Part shown: positions 6,694 through 11,585 of the stretch, one piece after another
Layout of the letters: the number at the start of each line of letters is the position of its first letter
Position numbering within the stretch: position 1 is the stretch's first letter
Assembly: GCA_946481265.1 (NCBI GenBank)
Contig: CAMLNE010000103.1
Coordinates: forward strand, 1 to 11,585
Direction of reading: 5' to 3'
DNA from: an uncultured Panacagrimonas sp.
GTDB lineage: Bacteria > Pseudomonadota > Gammaproteobacteria > Nevskiales > Nevskiaceae
Length of the DNA stretch: 11,585 bases
Position numbers and translations under genes: made by a program
The notes under the pieces: generated by a model
The model's input: the letters and a program-made list of their open reading frames with translations, nothing else
What the model was told of the DNA's origin: nothing
Database searches by the model: none

Positions 6694-6879
6694 TCAGGAC
6701 GGCAGGCCGTGGATGGCCGGGTCCACGGATATCGCGACGTGGGACCGGCCGCAGGATGCTTGCGTGCGACGCGGGAAGGGCGCTGCAGGGCGTTCCGGCT
6801 GTCGGCTCGTCGGCGGCCGGAACCATCCAGGGAAGCTTCCTTCGCTTGGGTCCGATCCGCACCCGACGTTCAACCACAT
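6694..6879 (-). CDS. Possible 61-codon leader ORF or methyltransferase remnant upstream of argF
   Basis: An ATG at 6879 opens a 61-codon frame ending in TGA at 6694, about 25 bases downstream of the predicted argF transcription start and 24 bases before the terminator hairpin. Its beginning, MWLNVGCGSDPSEGSFPGW, resembles motif I of SAM-dependent methyltransferases (LN-G-CG ... PGW). The remainder is Arg/Pro-rich and unlike that family. No good Shine-Dalgarno is present. It could be a leader peptide (6 Arg in 61), a decayed gene fragment or chance. Confidence 0.25.
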   Translation of the reverse strand: MWLNVGCGSDPSEGSFPGWFRPPTSRQPERPAAPFPRRTQASCGRSHVAISVDPAIHGLPS

Positions 6880-6911
6880 GTCTTGCCCAGCCAGGCGCCT
6901 GCAAGGCGGCG

Positions 6912-6940
6912 AGGATAGTGGAGGGTCTGGCGACATTCAA
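6912..6940 (-). promoter_or_regulatory. Sigma70-like promoter for the argF transcript
   Basis: TTGAAT (6940-6935), a 17-base spacer and TATCCT (6917-6912) on the minus strand match TTGACA and TATAAT at 4-5 and 4 of 6 positions with ideal spacing. This would start RNA near 6905 and give argF a ~285-base leader. TTGAAT also contains TGAAT, one half of an ArgR ARG box, but the second half-site is not evident. Confidence 0.5.
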
Positions 6941-7020
6941 TTTGTGGCGGGCCGCGTGGTATGAAACCTGCTGCCGATGGTTGCGCCTCGATCGCGGGGC
7001 GGTCGGCGGGCAGCGGCGGC

Positions 7021-7026
7021 TATAAT
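7021..7026 (+). promoter_or_regulatory. Consensus -10 box of the grxD promoter
   Basis: A perfect TATAAT lies 42 bases upstream of the grxD ATG, in GGCTATAATCACGG. No recognisable -35 hexamer lies 16-18 bases upstream, so the promoter may be activator-dependent. Transcription would begin near 7033, leaving a ~36-base leader. Confidence 0.55.
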
Positions 7027-7068
7027 CACGGCCCACCGGCACACCTTGCCGCTTTCCAGGAACGCGCC

Positions 7069-7398
7069 ATGGATGCTCTCGAACGCATCAACAAGCAGGT
7101 CACCGATAACCCCGTCATCGTCTACATGAAGGGGACGCCGGACTTTCCCCAGTGCGGCTTTTCCTCGCGCACGGTCCAGGCACTGAACGCCTGTGGCGTC
7201 GAGTACGCCTACGTGAACATCTTCGAGGACGAGGAGGTCTACCGCGCCCTGCCGCGCTACGCGAACTGGCCGACCTTCCCGCAGGTGTACGTCAAGGGTG
7301 AGCTGGTCGGCGGCTGCGACATCGTGCTGGACCTGTTCCAGTCGGGCGAGCTGCAGAAGATGCTCAAGGAAGCGGTGGCAGACAAGAAGGCGGCCTGA
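7069..7398 (+). CDS. grxD: Monothiol glutaredoxin, Grx4/GrxD family
   Basis: Role: cytosolic CGFS glutaredoxin that binds a [2Fe-2S] cluster with glutathione and partners such as BolA, serving iron-sulfur carriage rather than disulfide reduction. Seen: 109 residues, close to the ~115 of E. coli GrxD. Key features: K21 before the active site, CGFS at 29-32 (C29), WPTFPQVYV (67-75) for glutathione binding, and GGCD (81-84). The ATG at 7069 is chosen for its Shine-Dalgarno (AGGA, 7 bases upstream), the family-typical N-terminus MDALERINKQ, and its position after the TATAAT at 7021. An in-frame ATG at 6961 would start before that promoter. A strong terminator follows 30 bases after the stop, so this is probably a single-gene transcript. 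No bolA lies nearby. Confidence 0.95.
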   Translation: MDALERINKQVTDNPVIVYMKGTPDFPQCGFSSRTVQALNACGVEYAYVNIFEDEEVYRALPRYANWPTFPQVYVKGELVGGCDIVLDLFQSGELQKMLKEAVADKKAA

Positions 7399-7427
7399 GC
7401 CGCTTCCTGTCGGTACCTCGCTCCAGG

Positions 7428-7457
7428 CGCCCGCTCATCGAGCGGGCGTCTTCATTT
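7428..7457 (+). terminator. Intrinsic terminator after grxD
   Basis: CGCCCGCTC-ATC-GAGCGGGCG forms a perfect 9-bp stem followed by TCTTCATTT, located 30 bases after the grxD stop. No T-run lies on the other side, so it serves the plus strand. Confidence 0.8.
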
Positions 7458-7475
7458 GCAGCGGCGTGCAGCCGC

Positions 7476-8018
7476 TCAGTGCACCAGCATGCCGTTGGCC
7501 ACGCGCTTGCGCTCCGCCTCGCCGGCGAGCTTCTCCACCCAGGTGAGCGCGAACTCGATCGCGGTGCCGGGCCCCTGACTGGTCATGCAGTGACCATCGA
7601 TCACCACCGGCCGGTCCACGAAGTGCAGCAGGCGGTCGCGGAACAGGGGATGGCAGGTGGCCTGCTTGCCGTCCAGCAGGCCGTGCGGTGACAGCGTCAG
7701 GGCCGGCGCCGCGCAGATCGCGCCGTACCAGCGGTGCGCGACGCGCTGCGCCGACAGCTTGGCGATCAGCGGGCCGTTGAGGGCCAGGCGCTCGGCGCCA
7801 CGCTCGCCGCCCGGCAGGATGATCGCGTCGAATTCCTCGCCCAGCGTGTCGGCCAGCGCGGCGTCGGCGACCAGCCGGATGTCGCGCGTCGCGTTGACCA
7901 GGGTTTCGGTTTCGACGCTCGCCACCGTGACCGGAATGGAGGCGCGGCGCAGCACATTGACCAGCGTGACGGTCTCGAGGCTTTCGGAGCCGTGTGCGAC
8001 CGGGACGAGAATTTTCAC
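7476..8018 (-). CDS. yajL: DJ-1/PfpI family protein, YajL-like
   Basis: Role: YajL/DJ-1 proteins are cytosolic, oxidation-sensitive proteins linked to protection against oxidative and carbonyl stress, with reported chaperone and (debated) deglycase activities. Seen: 180 residues, single Rossmann-like domain. It keeps E15 (DJ-1 E18) in HGSESLETV, the nucleophile C102 (DJ-1 C106) in AICAAPA and H123 (DJ-1 H126) in CHPLFRDRL. Other family blocks are ILPGG (67-71) and TSQGPGTAIEFAL (146-158), close to E. coli YajL. The start is GTG at 8018, supported by GGAG about 8 bases upstream and by the family N-terminus KILVPVAHGSE. It is divergent from icd with 136 bases between. A short stem (AGCGG/CCGCT, 7460-7476) overlaps the stop. 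The family is sure; the exact substrate is not. Confidence 0.9.
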   Translation of the reverse strand: MKILVPVAHGSESLETVTLVNVLRRASIPVTVASVETETLVNATRDIRLVADAALADTLGEEFDAIILPGGERGAERLALNGPLIAKLSAQRVAHRWYGAICAAPALTLSPHGLLDGKQATCHPLFRDRLLHFVDRPVVIDGHCMTSQGPGTAIEFALTWVEKLAGEAERKRVANGMLVH

Positions 8019-8086
8019 TGCGTGTTCTCCACCCTTGGGGTGCGCCCGATGCTAGCGCGTCGTCGCCGGCCATGCTCGTCGCAGGC

Positions 8087-8092
8087 TAGAAT
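8087..8092 (+). promoter_or_regulatory. Putative -10 box of the icd promoter
   Basis: TAGAAT matches TATAAT at 5 of 6 positions, in the context GGCTAGAATCC, similar to the GGCTATAATC before grxD. It lies 62 bases before the icd ATG. No convincing -35 hexamer is present at 16-18 bases, so support is moderate. Confidence 0.4.
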
Positions 8093-8154
8093 CCGCGCAT
8101 CAATCGAAGAGCAACGCAAGGCGCCGCGCGCCCCTCAACCGGAGAATGCGCTCA

Positions 8155-9918
8155 ATGTCGTACCGCCACATCAAGATTCCCGCCAGCGGGGAAAAGATCA
8201 GCGTCAAGAATGGCAAGCTTCATGTGCCGGACCAGCCCATCGTCGGCTACGTGGAAGGTGACGGCATCGGGCCCGATATCACCAAGGCCTGCCTGCGCAT
8301 CTGGGATGCCGCCGTCGAGAAGGCCTACGAAGGCAAGCGCAAGATCCACTGGTGCGAGACCTTCCTCGGCGAGAAGGCCGCCGGCCTGTACGACGGCAAT
8401 TACTGCCCCGACGAGACGCTGAAGGTCCTGCAGGAACTCGTGGTCTCGATCAAGGGCCCGCTGACCACGCCCGTCGGCGGCGGTTTCCGCAGCCTCAACG
8501 TCGCGCTGCGCCAGGAGCTGGACCTCTACGCCTGCGTGCGTCCCGTGCGCCACTACCGGGGCGTGCCGAGCCCGCTGAAGCATCCGCAGAAGGTCGACAT
8601 CGTGCTGTTCCGTGAGAACACGGAGGACGTCTATGCCGGCATCGAATACAAGACCGGCACGCCGGAGAACGCCAAGATCGCGGACTTCCTGCGCAAGGAG
8701 ATGAAGGCGAAGTTCTTCGAGGGCGCGGGCATCGGCATCAAGCCGATCTCCGAGTTCGGCTCGAAGCGGCTGGTGCGCAAGGCCATCCAGTACGCGATCG
8801 ACAACGGCCGCGAGTCGGTGACCCTGGTGCACAAGGGCAACATCCAGAAGTTCACCGAGGGTGCGTTCCGCAACTGGGGCTACGAAGTGGCCCGCGAGGA
8901 ATTCGGCAACGTCACCATCACCGAGGAACAGCTCTACGGCGAGTACAAGGGCAAGCAGCCGGAAGGCAAGATCGTCATCAAGGATCGCATCGCGGACATC
9001 ATGTTCCAGATGATGCTGTTGCGCCCGGATGAGTTCGACGTCCTGGCCACCACCAACCTCAACGGCGACTATCTCTCCGACGCGATCGCGGCGGAAGTCG
9101 GCGGCATGGGCATCGCGCCGGGCGCCAACATCGCCGACCACGTGGCCGTGTTCGAGGCCACGCACGGCACCGCGCCGAAGTACTCCAACCTCAACAAGGT
9201 CAACCCGGGCTCGCTGCTGTTCTCGGGCGTGATGATGCTCGAGTACATGGGCTGGCAGGAGGCTGCGGACCTGATCACCCTGGTCTACCCGGAGGTCGTC
9301 AGCGACGGCATCGTGACCTATGACTTCGCGCGCCAGATCGACGGCGCCACGGAAGTGGGCACCTCGCAGTTCGCGGACGCGCTGATCGAACGCATCAAGG
9401 GCGGCGTCGACCTCGATGCCAAGCGCAAGGCCCAGCAGGAGCAGCTCGCCAAGGAACGCAAGCAGCGCGAGATCCGCCGCCTGCTGCAGCCGATGGAGGA
9501 AATGATCGAGTCCGGCCGCGTGCCGCACACGGTGGGCGACCTGATGACGCGCAGCCTGATCACCGCCACCGACGACGAGACCGTCGAGAGCGCGATGCAC
9601 ACCATGACCGACAACGACGTCTCCTCGCTGGTGGTGGAGGCCAATGCCAAGGGCGAGTGGGGCATCCTCACGCGTCGTGACATCGTGGCCAAGATCGTGC
9701 GCAGCGGAAAGAACCCGGCCAGCGTGAAGGTCAAGGACGTGGCCAGCCGGCCGATCGTGTCGGTGCCGGTGGAAACCAGCATTCGGGAGGCGGCCGTGCT
9801 GCTGTCCGACAAGAACTTCAGCCGTCTGACGGTGGAGCAGAACGGTCGCATCATCGGCATCGTCACCGAGACCGACATCGTCGATGCGGCGGAGAAGTTC
9901 GGCTCGCTGGGCGACTGA
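8155..9918 (+). CDS. icd: NADP-dependent isocitrate dehydrogenase fused to a C-terminal CBS-domain pair
   Basis: Role: oxidative decarboxylation of isocitrate to 2-oxoglutarate (EC 1.1.1.42), cytosolic TCA cycle. Seen: 587 residues against ~416 in E. coli. Residues 1-417 are a complete E. coli-type Icd. Isocitrate site: S113, N115, R119, R129, R153, Y160, K227. Metal site: D281, D305, D309. NADP determinants: K342, Y343, V349, Y389, R393. Residues ~420-452 are a highly charged, probably helical linker. Residues ~455-580 are two CBS motifs (about 458-525 and 528-580) with T506-x-x-D509 and T571-x-x-D574, the usual ribose-phosphate contacts. S113 is the AceK phosphorylation site in E. coli. The start is ATG 8155, with GGAG 10 bases upstream; ATG 8146 is only 1 base from that GGAG. 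Known: CBS pairs bind AMP, ATP, SAM or dinucleotides. Inferred: allosteric energy sensing. The linker runs on without a frame break. Confidence 0.96.
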   Translation: MSYRHIKIPASGEKISVKNGKLHVPDQPIVGYVEGDGIGPDITKACLRIWDAAVEKAYEGKRKIHWCETFLGEKAAGLYDGNYCPDETLKVLQELVVSIKGPLTTPVGGGFRSLNVALRQELDLYACVRPVRHYRGVPSPLKHPQKVDIVLFRENTEDVYAGIEYKTGTPENAKIADFLRKEMKAKFFEGAGIGIKPISEFGSKRLVRKAIQYAIDNGRESVTLVHKGNIQKFTEGAFRNWGYEVAREEFGNVTITEEQLYGEYKGKQPEGKIVIKDRIADIMFQMMLLRPDEFDVLATTNLNGDYLSDAIAAEVGGMGIAPGANIADHVAVFEATHGTAPKYSNLNKVNPGSLLFSGVMMLEYMGWQEAADLITLVYPEVVSDGIVTYDFARQIDGATEVGTSQFADALIERIKGGVDLDAKRKAQQEQLAKERKQREIRRLLQPMEEMIESGRVPHTVGDLMTRSLITATDDETVESAMHTMTDNDVSSLVVEANAKGEWGILTRRDIVAKIVRSGKNPASVKVKDVASRPIVSVPVETSIREAAVLLSDKNFSRLTVEQNGRIIGIVTETDIVDAAEKFGSLGD

Positions 9919-9947
9919 GCCGCGCGGAAAACCGGTGGTACGAAAAG

Positions 9948-9974
9948 GGCGGCCGCCAAGGCCGCCTTTTTCTT
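9948..9974 (+). terminator. Intrinsic terminator after icd
   Basis: GGCGGCC-GCCAA-GGCCGCC is a perfect 7-bp stem followed by TTTTTCTT, 29 bases after the icd stop. AAAA at 9943-9946 could extend the stem against the T-run. The remaining bases to 10213 hold no gene or clear promoter that I can support. Confidence 0.85.
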
Positions 9975-10213
9975 GGCTGTCGATTGACCTGCCGCGGCCG
10001 GTTCCTTGTGCCGACATCGGTCCTGCGAGGATTCGATGGATCGACACCGGCACGTGCACAGCCCTCGATGTGGATCACGCCGGGTCCAGACCCTGCGGTC
10101 ATCCGCAATCCGCTGCCGATGCGGCATCGGTACGGAACAGCCTTCAGGGCCGGGTAGCCTTGCCGGGTCCCGTTCCCCGAAGATGACGGCCCTCGAACCT
10201 GTCCGGAAAACCC

Positions 10214-11050
10214 GTGAAGATCGGCCTATTCGTCCTCGGCGATGAACTCCTCTCCGGCAAGCGCCAGGACCGGCACCTGTCGCGCGTCATCGCGATCCTG
10301 CGCGCGCGCGGCATGAGCCTGGACTGGGCCCGCTTCATCGGCGACGACATGAACGATATCGCCGAGGCCATCCGGCAGAGTCGGGTGCGCGGCGACCTGG
10401 TGCTGTCCTGCGGCGGCATCGGCGCGACGCCGGACGACCAGACCCGCCAGGCCGCGGCGCTCGCCTTCGACCGGCCGCTGGTCCGTCATCCGCAAGCCAC
10501 CGCGCTCATCGAGGCGGAGTACGGCGAGCGCGCCCATCCCCGTCGCGTGCTGATGGCCGATTTCCCCGCGGGCGCCGGCCTGATTCCGAACCCGGTCAAC
10601 CGCGTCGCCGGGTTCTTCGTCGAGCATCACCATTTCGTGCCGGGCTTCCCCGACATGGCCTGGCCGATGATCGAGTGGGTGCTCGATCACCGTTATCCGG
10701 AACTGCATGTCCGCGACCCGGCGGTCGAATTCAGCCTGCGCGTGCTCGGGTCCTCCGCCGAGAGCGACCTGCTCGAGCTGATGGAAGCCACGCTCGCGCG
10801 GCATCCGGGCGTGAAACTGTCCAGCCTGCCCTTCCGCGGCGACGGCCAGCGTCCGCGCCACGTCGAACTCGGCATCCGGGGTCCGCGTAAGCTTGCGGCC
10901 ACCGCCTTCGCCTACCTGCAGGACGAGTTGTCCGGTCGCGAGGGGGTGGTCCTGGAATTGCTTGGGGGGTGTTCGGAAGAAGCCTCGCGAGACAAGGCGC
11001 CTCGCGCGGAGGCGGGGCGCGGGAATCGCAGCGGACAAGACGGGACGTAA
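10214..11050 (+). CDS. Molybdopterin-binding (MoaB/CinA N-domain-like) protein
   Basis: Seen: 278 residues. The N-terminal ~165 residues form a MoCF-biosynthesis/MPT-binding fold with GDELLSG (9-15), a CGGIGATPDDQT block (66-77; family GG-G-T-DD-T) and a later VPGFPDM (142-148; family PG-P). A second alpha/beta region (~170-250) is as expected for the COG1058 type. The PncC/CinA C-terminal amidase domain is absent. Known: related domains occur in CinA (as an ADP-ribose pyrophosphatase) and in MoaB/MogA, which bind molybdopterin. Inferred: a nucleotide-hydrolysing or pterin-binding enzyme; the substrate is unknown. GTG 10214 is the start because MKIGLFVLGDEL matches the family; GGA lies ~7 bases upstream. 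The last ~28 residues (from 251) are hydrophilic and R/G-rich, beginning at a G6 run, and may be a non-native tail. No other molybdenum-cofactor gene is nearby. Confidence 0.85.
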   Translation: MKIGLFVLGDELLSGKRQDRHLSRVIAILRARGMSLDWARFIGDDMNDIAEAIRQSRVRGDLVLSCGGIGATPDDQTRQAAALAFDRPLVRHPQATALIEAEYGERAHPRRVLMADFPAGAGLIPNPVNRVAGFFVEHHHFVPGFPDMAWPMIEWVLDHRYPELHVRDPAVEFSLRVLGSSAESDLLELMEATLARHPGVKLSSLPFRGDGQRPRHVELGIRGPRKLAATAFAYLQDELSGREGVVLELLGGCSEEASRDKAPRAEAGRGNRSGQDGT

Positions 11051-11104
11051 GGTAAGGCCGGCGGCCAGGCGCACGCGACGCCGGGCGCAGCCGCCGCCGG
11101 TTCC

Positions 11105-11154
11105 GGGGTTCACCGGCTTTTCCCGGGGTTCAGTGGGTTTCATCGCGGTTCATG
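11105..11154 (+). repeat. Five 10-bp phased direct repeats upstream of the response regulator gene
   Basis: Read in 10-base units from 11105, the sequence gives GGGGTTCACC, GGCTTTTCCC, GGGGTTCAGT, GGGTTTCATC and GCGGTTCATG. The CCGGGGTTCA element recurs exactly 20 bases apart (11103 and 11123), and TTCA recurs at 11109, 11129, 11139 and 11149. The array ends 90 bases before the response regulator ATG. The spacing matches one DNA helical turn, as in direct-repeat operators of OmpR/PhoB-type regulators, but I cannot name a binding protein. Confidence 0.5.
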
Positions 11155-11244
11155 GACGTCACCGGCATCAACGGTCGGGTCCGGAAGCGGGGTGGAACAT
11201 CTTTTCATCCGATTCATGCTGTTCGAGCGAGCCGTGGAGACTTT

Positions 11245-11585
11245 ATGAGCGAGGCCTCGTCATCCAAGCCGGTGATCATGCTGGTGGAGGACAATCCGGC
11301 CGATCTTCGGCTGACCCAGGAGGTCTTCGAGGAGGCGGAGTTCGAACATCGCCTGCTGGTTGCCCGTGACGGCGAACAGGCCCTGGCGATGCTGCGTGGC
11401 ACGCCGCCGCACGGCGAGCTGCCCCTGCCGGACATCGTGCTGCTGGACCTCAATATTCCGCGCAAGAACGGCCTCGAGGTGCTGCGCTCGATGAAGCAGG
11501 ATCCGCGGCTCAAGCGCATTCCGGTGCTGATCCTGTCGACCTCGCGGGCCGAGACCGATTTCGCCGCCGCCTACGACGCCCATGC
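11245..11585 (+). CDS. Response regulator receiver-domain protein (Rcp1-like), 3' part missing
   Basis: Seen: 113 codons from ATG 11245 to the right edge with no stop. Shine-Dalgarno GGAG lies 5 bases upstream. It is a CheY-like receiver: acidic pocket E15-D16 in LVEDNPADL, phospho-acceptor D68 in VLLDLNIPRKNG, and the switch Ser/Thr at S98 in LILSTS. The conserved Lys should fall just beyond the edge. The pattern LVEDNPAD ... LDLNIPRKNG ... STS-x-x-E-x-D ... AYDAH is typical of single-domain Rcp1-type regulators that pair with phytochrome-like or hybrid histidine kinases. Inferred: a stand-alone phosphorelay protein, probably with its kinase downstream. An extra C-terminal domain cannot be excluded. 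The 194-base gap before it holds the phased repeats. Confidence 0.9.
   Translation, partial: MSEASSSKPVIMLVEDNPADLRLTQEVFEEAEFEHRLLVARDGEQALAMLRGTPPHGELPLPDIVLLDLNIPRKNGLEVLRSMKQDPRLKRIPVLILSTSRAETDFAAAYDAH

Larger units (their letters stand above)
6620..7068. other. Divergent regulatory region between argF and grxD
   Basis: This 449-base gap contains, reading leftward for argF, a sigma70-like promoter (6940-6912), a 61-codon ORF (6879-6694), a hairpin CCGTGG/CCACGG (6707-6728) and a terminator-like hairpin with T-run (6669-6632). Reading rightward for grxD, there is a consensus -10 box (7021-7026) and a Shine-Dalgarno. A perfect palindrome CAGGCGCCTG lies near 6891-6900, just inside the predicted argF leader. 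Nothing in the remaining 6941-7020 could be assigned. Confidence 0.6.

Noticed and set aside
6935..6940. ArgR operator (ARG box) at the argF promoter
   Set aside because: Only one half-site (TGAAT) is visible; the partner ATTCA at the proper distance is missing, so it is not called as an operator.
5693..6964. 423-codon plus-strand frame opposite argF
   Set aside because: argF carries all catalytic motifs on the other strand, and this frame runs straight through the argF leader hairpin.
6961..7068. Upstream in-frame extension of grxD to an ATG at 6961
   Set aside because: The TATAAT at 7021 and the Shine-Dalgarno at 7058 both support the ATG at 7069, and the extra residues are not part of the family.
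8152..10059. 635-codon open frame on the minus strand opposite icd
   Set aside because: It is antisense to a gene with unambiguous family motifs, and its translation is rich in His, Val, Leu, Gly and Asp without domain logic. Long antisense frames are expected at this GC content.
11185..11210. Sigma54-type promoter upstream of the response regulator
   Set aside because: TGGAAC resembles the -24 element, but the required GC at -12 is absent (CA instead).

Overview
The window is GC-rich, densely coded chromosomal DNA from a gammaproteobacterium. The best guess is the Xanthomonadales (Lysobacterales) or a neighbouring order. This rests on E. coli-like NADP isocitrate dehydrogenase, CGFS glutaredoxin, ornithine carbamoyltransferase and YajL/DJ-1 proteins, a bcs cellulose gene, and codon use strongly biased to G/C at third positions. 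No database search was possible, so the taxonomy is an inference. I saw no mobile elements, CRISPR arrays, tRNA or rRNA genes.

Layout. The left edge cuts a plus-strand bcsC (cellulose export porin). It overlaps by 4 bases a small secreted TPR protein, which ends the cellulose operon. Facing it is a minus-strand run of four genes, in order of transcription argF (6619 to 5705), a LuxR-type regulator (5604 to 4792), an EAL-domain protein (4662 to 3790) and nadC (3713 to 2862). A 449-base divergent region separates argF from plus-strand grxD (7069-7398). Minus-strand yajL/DJ-1 follows (8018 to 7476), then plus-strand icd (8155-9918), a CinA N-domain-like molybdopterin-binding protein (10214-11050), and a response regulator cut by the right edge (11245 onward).

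Main points of interest. (1) The isocitrate dehydrogenase is a fusion: a complete NADP-type catalytic domain, then a charged helical linker, then a tandem CBS pair that keeps both T-x-x-D nucleotide-binding signatures. This suggests direct adenine-nucleotide control of the enzyme at the TCA/glyoxylate branch point. (2) Between the luxR gene and the EAL gene lies a 20-bp element matching the Vibrio fischeri lux box at 15 of 20 positions. It is placed so that it could drive the EAL gene. The LuxR keeps all six canonical ligand-pocket residues, and no luxI is in the window. The EAL protein has lost one metal ligand and altered a second catalytic acid, so it may bind rather than hydrolyse c-di-GMP. 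Together with the adjacent cellulose genes this suggests a quorum-sensing to c-di-GMP to cellulose link. (3) argF has a strong intrinsic-terminator structure ending only 12 bases before its start codon, downstream of a good promoter and a 61-codon ORF, which suggests attenuation. (4) A set of 10-bp phased direct repeats precedes the response regulator gene.

How the genes relate. Cellulose export (bcsC and the TPR protein) and c-di-GMP/quorum signalling (luxR, EAL) form one plausible functional neighbourhood. argF, nadC, grxD, yajL and icd are housekeeping genes for arginine synthesis, NAD synthesis, iron-sulfur handling, protein or carbonyl-stress protection and the TCA cycle. Strong intrinsic terminators follow grxD and icd, so these two are probably separate transcription units.
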